Positions 23,105 to 44,494 of a stretch of DNA of 44,494 bases are shown here, in pieces; positions within the stretch are counted from its first letter, which is position 1, and every line of letters starts with the position of its first letter. The stretch is from Microbispora oryzae. Its GTDB lineage: Bacteria > Actinomycetota > Actinomycetes > Streptosporangiales > Streptosporangiaceae. A program made the translations under genes and the position numbers. The notes beneath the pieces were generated by a model that was not told where the DNA came from, did not search any database, and saw nothing but the letters and a program-made list of their open reading frames with translations. The stretch covers positions 1-44,494 of the forward strand of contig NZ_JAFCNB010000035.1 in NCBI RefSeq assembly GCF_017896165.1. Reading direction: 5' to 3'.

Positions 23105-24769
23105 TCAGTAGGGCAGCTCGATCGGCGCGATGGCGGGGAAGGCGTCGCCGGGGCCGGGGTTGGCGGTGGGTGTCCGGCCGCCCAGATGACGCATGACGCC
23201 CCAGACGGCGTTGAGCGCGGTGGTCACCGCTCCCTCGGCGAACCCGCCGGTCCACGACACGTCGTCGCCGGCGAGGAAGACCCCGCGCTGGTGCCCGGCG
23301 AGTCCGTCCTGCATGAAGTGCGTGAAGAGGCGCCGCTGGTAGCGGTAGTGGCCCGGCAGGTTGCCCTTGAACGCGCCCATGAAGTGCGGCTCGGTCTCCC
23401 ACGTCACGGAGAGCGGCGGTGCGATGATCCGGCTGCGGATGTCCACGCCGGGATAGATCCGGCGCAGATGGCGGAGCATGACGTCCAGCCGCTCCTCGGC
23501 CGGCAGCGCGGCGACCTTCAGCGAGTCGTCGTTCCAGGTGTACGACAGGCACATCACGCCCGGCGCGCCGGCGCCGTCGTCGAACAGGTACACCCCCCGC
23601 GGCGCCCGGTCGGTGAGCGTCATGCCCATCACCGGACGCCCGGTCCGTTCGTCGACGTCCCGCCAGAAGGGGCGGTCGACCAGCGCGAACAGCTTCGATC
23701 CGCCCATGTAGTGGGTGCGCTCGATCGCGGTCCAGACGTCGGCGGGGAAGAGATCCTCGGCCGTGTCGATCCGGGACAGCAGCAGCCGTACCTGCGGGGT
23801 GAGCACCGCGGCGGCGAACTCGGCCGCTCCGCCGGCGGTCTCCACCCGGATGCCTCCGCCGGTCCGGGAGATCCGGGTCACCGCCGGTCGCGGGCCGCCG
23901 GGGTGCAGGGACGCCAGCGACGTGCCGGCCGGCCAGTGCGCCGTACGGCCCGGCGCGTGCCGCCAGAGCCGCAGCGGAAGCTGCTGGGCCCCGCCCACCA
24001 GCGCCCGGTGCCGGTCGTCGGCCCCGGTGTAGACGACCCGGAGGATCTCCAGCATCGAGTTGGGGAAGTCGGTGTCCCAGCCGCCGGAGCCGAAGCCGAC
24101 CTGGCCGAAGATCTCCCGGTGCCGGAACGAGGCGAAGGCGGACGAGGACGCCAGGAAGCCGTAGAAGGAACGGTCGTCCAGGAGCGGCACCAGGCGGTTC
24201 CACAGCGCCTTGATCGTGGCCGTGTTCCTGCGGCGGATCGCCGCGTCCATCGCGGCGAAGTCGGCGCCCTCCTCGAGCACCTTGGTCCAGGCGTCGTAGA
24301 CCTCCTGATAGACCGTCGGCAGGTCCTCGGTCACCCGGGCGAAATGGCGCGCGCCGTTGACGTCGACGACGGTGTGCGGCGTCGCCGGGGCCAGCGGGTT
24401 GGGGAACGGCCGGGTCTCCATGCCCACCAGGCCGACGTAGTGGAACAGCGTGGTGGCCGAGGGCGGGAAGCGCATCGCGCCCAGCTCGGCGACCGTGCCG
24501 GGATGCCCGGGGAAGCTCGCGGTCCGCATCCGGCCACCCAGCTGGTCGGCTTCGAACACCACCGGACGCAGGCCCAGGCGCATGAGCTCGTACGCGGCGA
24601 CCACGCCGGATATGCCGCCGCCGACCACCGCGACCGGCGTGCCGAGCCGATCGGTGGGGACGGACCCGAGGCCGTCCGGGTGACCGGCCCACCGGTCGTA
24701 GTCGAAGGGGAAATCCGGGCCGAACATGGTGATGGGCGGCTCGGACAGGTCCGCCGCGAACGCCGTCAT
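23105..24769 (-). CDS. Flavin amine oxidase, probable arginine 2-monooxygenase
   Basis: 554 aa from ATG 24769, overlapping the nitrilase stop by 4 nt (ATGA). FAD motif VAVVGGGISGVVAAYELMRLG (46-66), then FEADQLGGRMRT (72-83) and AELGAMRFPPSATTLFHY, the signature of the tryptophan/lysine 2-monooxygenase branch of the amine-oxidase superfamily. The C-terminal FAD contact is GVFLAGDDVSWTGGFAEGAV. Enzymes of this branch oxidatively decarboxylate an amino acid to an amide. In azalomycin-type pathways the substrate is L-arginine and the product 4-guanidinobutanamide. Translational coupling with a nitrilase-type amidohydrolase, the next enzyme of that route, makes this the best assignment. An L-amino-acid oxidase reaction is the main alternative. 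Confidence 0.85.
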   Translation of the reverse strand: MTAFAADLSEPPITMFGPDFPFDYDRWAGHPDGLGSVPTDRLGTPVAVVGGGISGVVAAYELMRLGLRPVVFEADQLGGRMRTASFPGHPGTVAELGAMRFPPSATTLFHYVGLVGMETRPFPNPLAPATPHTVVDVNGARHFARVTEDLPTVYQEVYDAWTKVLEEGADFAAMDAAIRRRNTATIKALWNRLVPLLDDRSFYGFLASSSAFASFRHREIFGQVGFGSGGWDTDFPNSMLEILRVVYTGADDRHRALVGGAQQLPLRLWRHAPGRTAHWPAGTSLASLHPGGPRPAVTRISRTGGGIRVETAGGAAEFAAAVLTPQVRLLLSRIDTAEDLFPADVWTAIERTHYMGGSKLFALVDRPFWRDVDERTGRPVMGMTLTDRAPRGVYLFDDGAGAPGVMCLSYTWNDDSLKVAALPAEERLDVMLRHLRRIYPGVDIRSRIIAPPLSVTWETEPHFMGAFKGNLPGHYRYQRRLFTHFMQDGLAGHQRGVFLAGDDVSWTGGFAEGAVTTALNAVWGVMRHLGGRTPTANPGPGDAFPAIAPIELPY

Positions 24770-25593
24770 CGCGCGGTGCCGTACAGGTCGGGGCGCCGGT
24801 CGAGCAGGTAGGGCGTGGCCCGGCGGGCGGCGTCGAGCGCCCCGTGGTCCACGTCGGCGAACAACAGCGTCTCCGCCTCGGCCGCGGCGCACTCGGCGCG
24901 GGCCAGGCCGTCCGGGCCGATCACCCGGCTGAGCCCGCAGTAGCCGCCGGGGCCGGAGCCGGACCAGTTGACGTACGCGACGAACAGCTGGCTCTCGAAG
25001 GCGCGCGCCGGCACCAGTGTCCGGGGGACGAACTCCCAGGGCCGGACGAGCGCGGTGGGCACGATCAGCAGATCGGTGCCGGCCAGCGCGTGCGCCCGAA
25101 CGGCCTCGGGGAACTCGACGTCGTAGCAGATCAGGAGGCCGATCGTGAGCGCGCCGGCCTTCGCCTGGACCACGAGCCGGTCACCGGAGGCGAAGACCGA
25201 CCGGTCGGCTTCGCCGTAGAGATGGATCTTGCGGTAGCGGGCCGCGACCGCGCCGTCCGCGTCGACGAACTGGACGCTGTTGTGGACGCGGCCGCCGGTC
25301 AGTTCCGGCCAGCCGTACACGATCGCCACCCCGGCGCGCGCGGCGATCTCGGCCACCCCGGCGGCCAGCGGCCCATCGGCGGCCTCCGCCAGCTCGACGG
25401 TGCGGGCCGGCCCCAGGTGATAACCGGTCGCCGACATCTCCGGCGTGATCAGCAGGGTCGCGCCGCCGTCCGCCGCCCTGGACGCCGTCCGGTCGAGCCG
25501 GTCGAGGAATTCGTCGCGGTGCGAACGGCCGGCGACCCATTCGGGTTGCCAGCACGCGACGCGGGTCGTCTCCGCTGTTTCCGAGATATTCAT
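24766..25593 (-). CDS. Nitrilase-superfamily amidohydrolase, probable 4-guanidinobutanamide hydrolase
   Basis: 275 aa from ATG 25593; GGGGA lies upstream. It has the complete carbon-nitrogen hydrolase triad: E52 in ITPEMSATGY, K122 in YRKIHLYG and C156 in LLICYDVEFPE. It would hydrolyse 4-guanidinobutanamide, made by the oxidase encoded immediately downstream, to 4-guanidinobutyrate for the CoA ligase. A -10 element (TATAGC, 25651-25646) and a GCTAGGGG box lie 53-87 nt upstream. The class is certain; the substrate follows from the gene set. Confidence 0.88.
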   Translation of the reverse strand: MNISETAETTRVACWQPEWVAGRSHRDEFLDRLDRTASRAADGGATLLITPEMSATGYHLGPARTVELAEAADGPLAAGVAEIAARAGVAIVYGWPELTGGRVHNSVQFVDADGAVAARYRKIHLYGEADRSVFASGDRLVVQAKAGALTIGLLICYDVEFPEAVRAHALAGTDLLIVPTALVRPWEFVPRTLVPARAFESQLFVAYVNWSGSGPGGYCGLSRVIGPDGLARAECAAAEAETLLFADVDHGALDAARRATPYLLDRRPDLYGTAR

Positions 25594-25645
25594 CGGTCGT
25601 TCGTCCCCGCAATTCGAGCAGGCGTTGTGACGTGACGGAGAAATC

Positions 25646-25651
25646 GCTATA
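25646..25651 (-). promoter_or_regulatory. Candidate -10 of the nitrilase-oxidase operon
   Basis: TATAGC on the minus strand, 53 nt before the ATG. The GCTAGGGG box ends 21 nt upstream of it, where an activator replacing a poor -35 would bind. Confidence 0.5.
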
Positions 25652-25672
25652 GGCGCTTGTCACGGCCCACAA

Positions 25673-25680
25673 CCCCTAGC
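25673..25680 (-). promoter_or_regulatory. GCTAGGGG operator candidate (nitrilase-oxidase operon)
   Basis: On the minus strand it reads GGCTAGGGGTTGTGGGCC, 80-87 nt before the nitrilase start. The first half-site is perfect. No second hexamer is visible in 11-bp phase, unlike the other three sites. Confidence 0.6.
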
Positions 25681-25735
25681 CGACTCGAATACCCGAGACT
25701 TTCGGACGCATGCTTTCCACTAATGCGCCGGTGTT

Positions 25736-25741
25736 TATACT
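25736..25741 (+). promoter_or_regulatory. -10 of a leaderless PH-domain transcript
   Basis: TATACT ends 6 nt before the GTG start at 25748, the spacing expected when transcription begins at the start codon. No ribosome binding site is present between them, so the mRNA is probably leaderless. It is divergent from the nitrilase promoter. Confidence 0.65.
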
Positions 25742-25747
25742 GGCCCC

Positions 25748-26248
25748 GTGTCCGGCCGCGAATCCCTGCGACTTCGGCGCCCCCGTCATCGACTCGAACG
25801 CCGTGCCCTCGGCTGGTGGACCGTCCAGGCGGCCGTCGTCGTGCTGCCTCCGGTCGTGGTGCTGGCGGCGCTGACCGCGCTGATCCCGCCTGCCCGCACG
25901 TGGCTGGGGCTCAGCCTCGCGGTCGTCGCCGTGGCCGGGCTGGCGTACCTGCTGGCGATGCCGGCCTGGCGATACCGCGTTCACCGGTGGGAGACGACCG
26001 ACGACGCGGTCTACGCGATGTCCGGCTGGTTCTGGCAGCGGGCCAGGATCGCGCCGGTCGCCAGGATCCAGACCGTCGACACCACCAGCGGCCCCATCCA
26101 GCGGATGTTCGGCCTGGCCGGACTCGTGGTGACCACCGCGTCCGCGGCCGGTCCCGTCCGGATCCAGGGCCTGGACCGCCGGGTCGCGGCCGAACTGGCG
26201 GAGTCGCTGGCCGCCCAAGCCCAGGCCGTGCCCGGGGACGGGCAGTGA
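25748..26248 (+). CDS. Membrane PH-domain protein (YdbS-like)
   Basis: 166 aa from GTG 25748. A cytoplasmic basic N-terminus (RLRRPRHRLERRALGWW) is followed by two membrane helices (about 22-46 and 53-75) and a bacterial PH domain (bPH_2, former DUF304) with WRYRVHRWETTDDAVYAMSG and the family stretch IAPVARIQTVDTTSGPIQR, MFGLAGLVVTTAS. It pairs with the longer gene that starts in its stop codon (GTGA). Such pairs (YdbS/YdbT) occur widely in actinomycetes and firmicutes. The role is poorly defined (membrane stress or bacteriocin resistance has been reported in Bacillus). Probably not biosynthetic. Confidence 0.88.
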   Translation: MSGRESLRLRRPRHRLERRALGWWTVQAAVVVLPPVVVLAALTALIPPARTWLGLSLAVVAVAGLAYLLAMPAWRYRVHRWETTDDAVYAMSGWFWQRARIAPVARIQTVDTTSGPIQRMFGLAGLVVTTASAAGPVRIQGLDRRVAAELAESLAAQAQAVPGDGQ

Positions 26249-27822
26249 CCGGGCCGGAGTGGCAGCGGCTTGACCCGCGGATGCTGGCGATCAGCCTCAC
26301 CTGGCTGGTCCCGCCGGTCTGCTCCACCCTGCTGACCCTGCTGATCACCGGCGGCAGTCTCGACCTGGCCGCGGTGATCACGCTCGGCTCCATCGGCCTG
26401 ACCTTCCTGATCGTCGCGGTGGTGTTCGGCGCCCGGCTGCTGACCACCCGGTTCCGGATCACCGGCGACCGCGTGGAGTTGCGCAGCGGCGCGTTCGTCC
26501 GGCGGCACCGCGCGGTGCCCCGCGAGCGGATCCGCAGCGTCGACGTCACGGCGAGCCCCTTCCACCGGGCGCTCGGGCTGCGTGTGGTCCGGATCAGCGC
26601 GGGCACCCACGTGGCGGCCGAGAGCCGGCACCTGACCCTCGACGGCGTGTCCAGGGACGGCGCCGAGCGGCTGCGCCGGCTTCTTGCGCCGGACGGGGCG
26701 TCGGCGGACACCGCGCTGGCCGTCCTGCGCCTGCGCTGGCTGCGGTACGCGCCGCTGACCCTCTGGGGCGTGGCCGGAGTCGGCTTCGTCGCGGGCGGGT
26801 TCGCCCGGCTGCTCGACTCCCTGCGGATCAACCCGGCCGAGGTGGGGTTTCTCCGCTCCGCCTGGTCGGGCCTGACGGGCCTGCCGCTCTGGGCCGCGAT
26901 CACCGTGCCGGTCCTGGCCGTCGTACTGCTGGGCGCGCTCACCTCGCTGGTGACGTTCGCCGAGACGTGGTGGGACTACCGGCTGGAGGCGGCCGGCGGC
27001 GACGCGCTCCGGCTGCGCCGCGGCCTGTTCAGCACGCGGTCGCTCTGGCTGGAGCGCCGCCGGCTCCGCGGCGTCCAGATCACCGAGCCGTTGCCGCTGC
27101 GGCTGGCCCGGGGCGCCCGGCTCAATGCGATCGCCGTCGGGCTGGGCGCCGCCGACGACCGGTCGACCTCGGCGAAGAGCGCGCTGCTGCCGCCGGCGTC
27201 ACGGCGGGAGACGGACCGGGTGGCCGCGGCCGTCCTCCGCGAGGAACCGGGATTCCTGACCGGGCTGCGGCTGGCCCCGGCGCCCCGGGCGGCCCTCCGC
27301 CGCCGGGTCACCTGGGGTCTGGCCGCGGTCGCGCTGGTCGAGGCGCCTCTGGTGATACTCGGCGTGCTCCTGACCGAGGTGCTGCTCCACATCGCCTGGA
27401 TTTCGAGCGTGGTGCTGGTGCCGGTGGCCCTGGCCGCGGCGGTCGACGCGTACCGCAACCTCGGCTCCGCCCTGCTCGGCCGTTATCTGGTCACCCGTTG
27501 CGGCACCTACGGCCGGCGTACCGTGCTGCTCGACCGGTCGGGGATCCTCGCCTGGAGCGTCGACCAGTCGGCGTTCCAGCGCCGGGCCGGTCTGGCCACG
27601 CTGGTCGCCATGGTCGGCGCCGGCCGGGGCGGATACAAGATCCGCGACGTGTCTCTCGCCGACGGTCTCGCGCTCGTGCGAGAAGCGACGCCCGGGGCGT
27701 TCGAGTGGTTGCTCGAACCGACACAGCTCCTGGAATCGACACAGCTCCTCGAACCGATACCGGACGACCGTTCCGGTCCGGCCGGGGACGTATCCAGCCT
27801 GCCCGGCGGCCCCGCACTCTGA
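26245..27822 (+). CDS. Membrane multi-PH-domain protein (YdbT-like)
   Basis: 525 aa from GTG 26245 (GTGA overlap). About six membrane helices alternate with three bPH_2 domains: first FRITGDRVELRSGAFVRRHR and VPRERIRSVDVTASPFHRAL, second YRLEAAGGDALRLRRGLFST with RRLRGVQITEPLPLRL, third LVTRCGTYGRRTVLLDRSG with WSVDQSAFQRRAGLATLVAM. This is the normal architecture of YdbT. The tail has a short repeat (LLEPTQLLESTQLLEP). It probably forms a membrane complex with the gene before it. Confidence 0.88.
   Translation: MTGPEWQRLDPRMLAISLTWLVPPVCSTLLTLLITGGSLDLAAVITLGSIGLTFLIVAVVFGARLLTTRFRITGDRVELRSGAFVRRHRAVPRERIRSVDVTASPFHRALGLRVVRISAGTHVAAESRHLTLDGVSRDGAERLRRLLAPDGASADTALAVLRLRWLRYAPLTLWGVAGVGFVAGGFARLLDSLRINPAEVGFLRSAWSGLTGLPLWAAITVPVLAVVLLGALTSLVTFAETWWDYRLEAAGGDALRLRRGLFSTRSLWLERRRLRGVQITEPLPLRLARGARLNAIAVGLGAADDRSTSAKSALLPPASRRETDRVAAAVLREEPGFLTGLRLAPAPRAALRRRVTWGLAAVALVEAPLVILGVLLTEVLLHIAWISSVVLVPVALAAAVDAYRNLGSALLGRYLVTRCGTYGRRTVLLDRSGILAWSVDQSAFQRRAGLATLVAMVGAGRGGYKIRDVSLADGLALVREATPGAFEWLLEPTQLLESTQLLEPIPDDRSGPAGDVSSLPGGPAL
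27712..27760 (+). repeat. 18-bp tandem repeat in YdbT-like 3' end
   Basis: Two 18-nt units (27712-27729 and 27730-27747, differing at two bases) and a partial third encode LEPTQL-LESTQL-LEP. In-frame expansion close to the stop. Confidence 0.85.
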
Positions 27823-28139
27823 CACCCTGCCAGGGACTCGCAGGTGTTTCTCGGCGGGGCCCTCGCGGGGCACGATCCGACGGCGGGCCGAAGCCGCGCG
27901 CGACCACCCGCCACCGACACATCCGACTCGGGCCTGCGTCCACCGGCGGCCTCGCCTGATAGCCCGGAGCTCAGGGGGTGCGCGGTTCGTGTTGTTCGTC
28001 TGCCGCAGGTGCTTTCGCTGTTCGCCCGGTCGCGGATTGCGGGTTTTCCACAACCCACGGAGCTCTCCGAAAACTGTCGGTGACGGTCGGTAGTGTGTCG
28101 AACATGCGATCGGACTGATGGTGGGAAGAGGGTGTTCCG
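27823..28139. other. Intergenic region before HNH gene
   Basis: 317 bp without a supported gene. A weak CCTGC/GCAGG hairpin lies just after the PH gene. A possible -10 (TAGTGT, 28091) and a good ribosome binding site (GGGAAGAGG, 28123-28131) precede the HNH gene. No GCTAGGGG box is seen. Confidence 0.5.
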
Positions 28140-30245
28140 GTGTCGGCGGTTCGTGACTCTGGCGTCGGTGGTGTTGCCGGCGTCACCGGCTCCACTGAGG
28201 TGGACGGCGTCGCCATGTCTGTGGACGTGGGAGCGGGTCGTGATGTCGGCTCCCTCGGGTCCTTCGGCTCGGATAGGCGTGTCCCGGCGGATGGGGTGCC
28301 GTCTCCGCTGGCGGGCACGTGCCTGGATCCTCGCTTCCGCTCCCAGCCGGTGGGACGGCCGGGTGACGACCCGCGCGCGGCTGATCCGGACGGTGGCGCT
28401 ACTGGCAGTGCGGCCGGTGGCACGCCCGGTGACGGGCGCGATGACGCGGCCGGTGACGTCGCGGCCGGCGACGCCCCCAACGAGGCGGGGGGTGATGTGG
28501 CGGATGTGGTGCTGGGTTTGGTCGCGGGGATGGCGCGTGCGGGGGTGCCGGGCAGTGCGGCGGTGTGTTTTCGCGAGGCGGAGACGCTGATTCAGGCGAT
28601 GGATGTGATGGGTGCGCTGGTGGCGGGCCGGTTGCGTCGGGTGGATGTGACGGGTGAGGCGAAGTCTCAGGGGCATGCCTCCACCGCTTCGTGGCTCCGC
28701 TCAGGCAGACCGAGCACGCCCCAACCGGCCGCATCAGCGCCGGACTCTCCCGCACGGGACTCTCCCGCACGGGACGCGTCTGCGTCGGGCATGTCTGTGT
28801 CGAGCGAGGCGGATACCGGTGCAGGGCCACCGGGCGCGCCGGACGTGCTGGGCGAGCCGGACGTTCTGGGGGCGCGGGGCGTGCCGGGAGCGCCGTGGGT
28901 GGTCCGGCGTGGTCCTGGAATGACCGGGGCGCAGGCGTCGCGGTGGTTGCGCCTCGCCACGGAGGTGGCCCGCCTTCCCCTGGTCGAGGAACGCTACGGG
29001 GCCGGGTCCCTGTCCGGCGGAGCGGTCGATGTGATCACGGCGGTGACGGCGAAGCTGACCGACACGCAGGCGGCGGAGGCCGAGCCGATCCTGGTGCGCT
29101 TGTCCGACAGCGCGTCGTGTGCGGAGGTGGCCAAGGCCGGCCGGTACATCCGGGAGATCCTCGACCCCGGCACCCTGGTCGAGGAGTGTGAGGACGACTA
29201 CGCCTCCCGGTTCCTGCTGCTCCGCCCCTCCAGCACCGGCGGCGTGGAGGGTGAGTTCCGCCTGCCCAGGGAAGCTGCCGCGCGGCTGCGGGAGTTCATG
29301 ACCGCCTATGCCCGGCCCAAGGACAAGGACGACGACCGGCCGCTCCGCGTCCGCCAGGCAGACGCGTTCGCCGCCCTGCTGAGTGAGAAGGTCTCCACCG
29401 AACTCGTCGTCTTCGTCCGCGCCGAGTCCCTCCCCGACGACATCCACGCCCCTGCCGGCACACAGAACGCCTCACCAGCCCTAACGCAGGACGCCGGGTC
29501 GATCGCCGAGCCGACCGGCACCGACCCGGACCTGACCAGTGCACGTAGTGCCCCGGATTCAGACAGTGCGGCGCGAGCACGCGACGACGGCGACATGGGT
29601 CCCACGGCCGATACGGGCCGAGACGGTCCAAACGACGATGCTCGTCCACCCGACGTCGCCGCCATCACCGAAGACGCGGGCGCGGAGGTGGGGGATGAGG
29701 CCGCCGGAGCGCGCGCTGACGCGTGCCGGACGTGCGGACATGCCCCCGACAGGTTGGCTCCGGGCCTGCTGGTCGCGACCGGGCAGTTGCTGCCGGTGAG
29801 TGACGTGCACCGGCTGGCGCGGACCTCGCGGTTGACCCGGCTGGTGATGGACGCAAAGGGTCAGGTGCTGGACATGGGGCGTTCGGTGCGACTGGCCACC
29901 CCCGCCCAGCGGAAGGCGCTTCTGGCGCAGTACGCGACCTGTTACTGCCAGGGCTGTCCGATCCCGGCCGACATGGCCGAAGTCGACCACGTCCAGGGCT
30001 GGATCGACGACGGCGTCACCAACCTCGACCTGCTGGCCCCCGCCTGCACCTTCCACAACCGCGACAAATTCACCCACCCCCACCGCTACACCACCCACCG
30101 CAACCCCGACGACACCTGGACCCTCCTCTACCACCCACGAAGCCGACTCCGACCAACCGGGCCACCCAGCCGCCGGGATGACAGCCGCGAGCAGAACACC
30201 GGGAAAGGCCGCCCAGACAGACACCGGAACAGAAACCCGGGATAG
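28140..30245 (+). CDS. DUF222/HNH endonuclease domain protein (13E12 type)
   Basis: 701 aa from GTG 28140, spacing 7-8 nt from GGGAAGAGG. The first 125 residues are low-complexity (Gly/Asp/Ala-rich). A DUF222 domain begins near VADVVLGLVAGMARAGV and is interrupted by a repetitive Ser/Pro/Gly-rich insert (about 190-258). It resumes at MTGAQASRWLRLATEVARLP. A second disordered stretch (about 435-525) precedes the HNH nuclease: zinc cysteines in CYCQGC (601-606), catalytic D616-H617 in EVDHVQGW, and N/H in ACTFHNRDKF. Such proteins occur in many copies in actinomycete genomes and behave like mobile or repeated elements. It sits between the starter genes and the PKS and has no obvious biosynthetic role. 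Codon bias is weaker than in its neighbours, suggesting transfer. Confidence 0.9.
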   Translation: MSAVRDSGVGGVAGVTGSTEVDGVAMSVDVGAGRDVGSLGSFGSDRRVPADGVPSPLAGTCLDPRFRSQPVGRPGDDPRAADPDGGATGSAAGGTPGDGRDDAAGDVAAGDAPNEAGGDVADVVLGLVAGMARAGVPGSAAVCFREAETLIQAMDVMGALVAGRLRRVDVTGEAKSQGHASTASWLRSGRPSTPQPAASAPDSPARDSPARDASASGMSVSSEADTGAGPPGAPDVLGEPDVLGARGVPGAPWVVRRGPGMTGAQASRWLRLATEVARLPLVEERYGAGSLSGGAVDVITAVTAKLTDTQAAEAEPILVRLSDSASCAEVAKAGRYIREILDPGTLVEECEDDYASRFLLLRPSSTGGVEGEFRLPREAAARLREFMTAYARPKDKDDDRPLRVRQADAFAALLSEKVSTELVVFVRAESLPDDIHAPAGTQNASPALTQDAGSIAEPTGTDPDLTSARSAPDSDSAARARDDGDMGPTADTGRDGPNDDARPPDVAAITEDAGAEVGDEAAGARADACRTCGHAPDRLAPGLLVATGQLLPVSDVHRLARTSRLTRLVMDAKGQVLDMGRSVRLATPAQRKALLAQYATCYCQGCPIPADMAEVDHVQGWIDDGVTNLDLLAPACTFHNRDKFTHPHRYTTHRNPDDTWTLLYHPRSRLRPTGPPSRRDDSREQNTGKGRPDRHRNRNPG
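28742..28771 (+). repeat. 15-bp tandem repeat in HNH gene
   Basis: Two perfect copies of GGACTCTCCCGCACG and a degenerate third encode DSPAR-DSPAR-DASAS in the insert of the DUF222 domain. Confidence 0.88.
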
Positions 30246-30305
30246 ACAGACGCCGGGGACAGACACCTGGGACAGACACCTGGGACGGACTCCAGGGACA
30301 GGCGG
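30214..30305. repeat. Degenerate ~13-14-bp repeat over HNH stop codon
   Basis: About seven units of the form ACAGACACC(T/G)GGG run from the last codons of the HNH gene through its stop (30243-30245) into the region before the PKS. Two adjacent units (ACAGACACCTGGG) are identical. No CRISPR-like spacers. Confidence 0.75.
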
Positions 30306-30340
30306 GCTGCGACACCCGACTGAGCCCCTGGCATCAATCC

Positions 30341-30359
30341 GCTAGGGGTGCGATAGGAG
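30341..30359 (+). promoter_or_regulatory. GCTAGGGG direct-repeat operator candidate (PKS)
   Basis: GCTAGGGG-TGCGA-TAGGAG, hexamers in 11-bp phase, 83-101 nt before the PKS start and in the gene's orientation. A possible -10 (GATAGG, 30367-30372) follows 7 nt later. Confidence 0.75.
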
Positions 30360-30441
30360 CTGTGGGGATAGGTGCCGGTGGCTAGCGTCGCCCAACGGTA
30401 TGGGCTATTCGCTGTTCTTTTCGCCGAATGGTGGGCGCTAG

Positions 30442-44494
<14,053 letters not shown>

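Noticed and set aside
30214..30305. CRISPR-like array
   Set aside because: Units of about 13-14 bp are head-to-tail with no spacers and no cas genes nearby.

Overview
The window is high-GC DNA with strongly GC-biased third codon positions, GTG/TTG starts and many 4-nt stop/start overlaps, so it comes from an actinomycete. The mix of secreted plant-cell-wall hydrolases, DUF574 methyltransferase, DUF222/HNH protein, LAL-type regulator and modular type I PKS fits a filamentous actinomycete (Streptomyces or Streptosporangiaceae-like). I cannot fix the genus from sequence alone.

Region 1 (1-7.8 kb) is general metabolism. Two paralogous secreted alpha-L-arabinofuranosidases with ricin-type CBM13 tails (1-1276 minus, cut by the window edge; 4975-6456 plus) flank a DUF574 SAM methyltransferase and an ammonium transporter with a GlnR-like operator. 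A GH11 xylanase with CBM2 (6599-7681 minus) follows. LacI-type palindromes lie before both arabinofuranosidases and CGAAA-type xylanase elements lie before the GH11 gene, so this is an arabinoxylan-degrading set.

Region 2 (7.98-44.5 kb, running off the right edge) is a large part of a biosynthetic gene cluster. Five scattered genes make up the known arginine-to-4-guanidinobutyryl starter pathway: arginine 2-monooxygenase-like flavin oxidase (23105-24769), nitrilase-type amidohydrolase (24766-25593), acyl-CoA ligase (8899-10392), discrete acyltransferase (7976-8902) and agmatinase-like ureohydrolase (10434-11552), which would free the terminal amine late in the pathway. The giant PKS starting at 30442 opens with a bare loading ACP and no loading AT, which is where such a starter would be loaded. 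Three complete KS-AT-KR-ACP modules follow, all predicted malonyl-specific with A1-type KRs, then the start of a fourth KS. The predicted product is an amino- or guanidino-polyol polyketide of the azalomycin/desertomycin/linearmycin type. An operon of an SCP2 protein, a flavin-dependent halogenase-like enzyme and a CPA2 antiporter (19455-22852) could add a chlorine or another oxidative step and is the least expected part.

Regulation and export: a LAL-family LuxR regulator (12105-14888), a four-gene ABC exporter/two-component operon (15919-19410) and a calcineurin-like phosphoesterase sit inside the cluster. By eye I find a previously unlisted motif, GCTAGGGG, usually followed 11 bp later by a second copy. 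It lies in the correct orientation upstream of the ureohydrolase, the SCP2-halogenase operon, the nitrilase-oxidase operon and the PKS. It is a good candidate for the pathway-specific operator. Two membrane PH-domain genes and a repeat-rich HNH/DUF222 gene lie between the starter genes and the PKS and are probably not biosynthetic.
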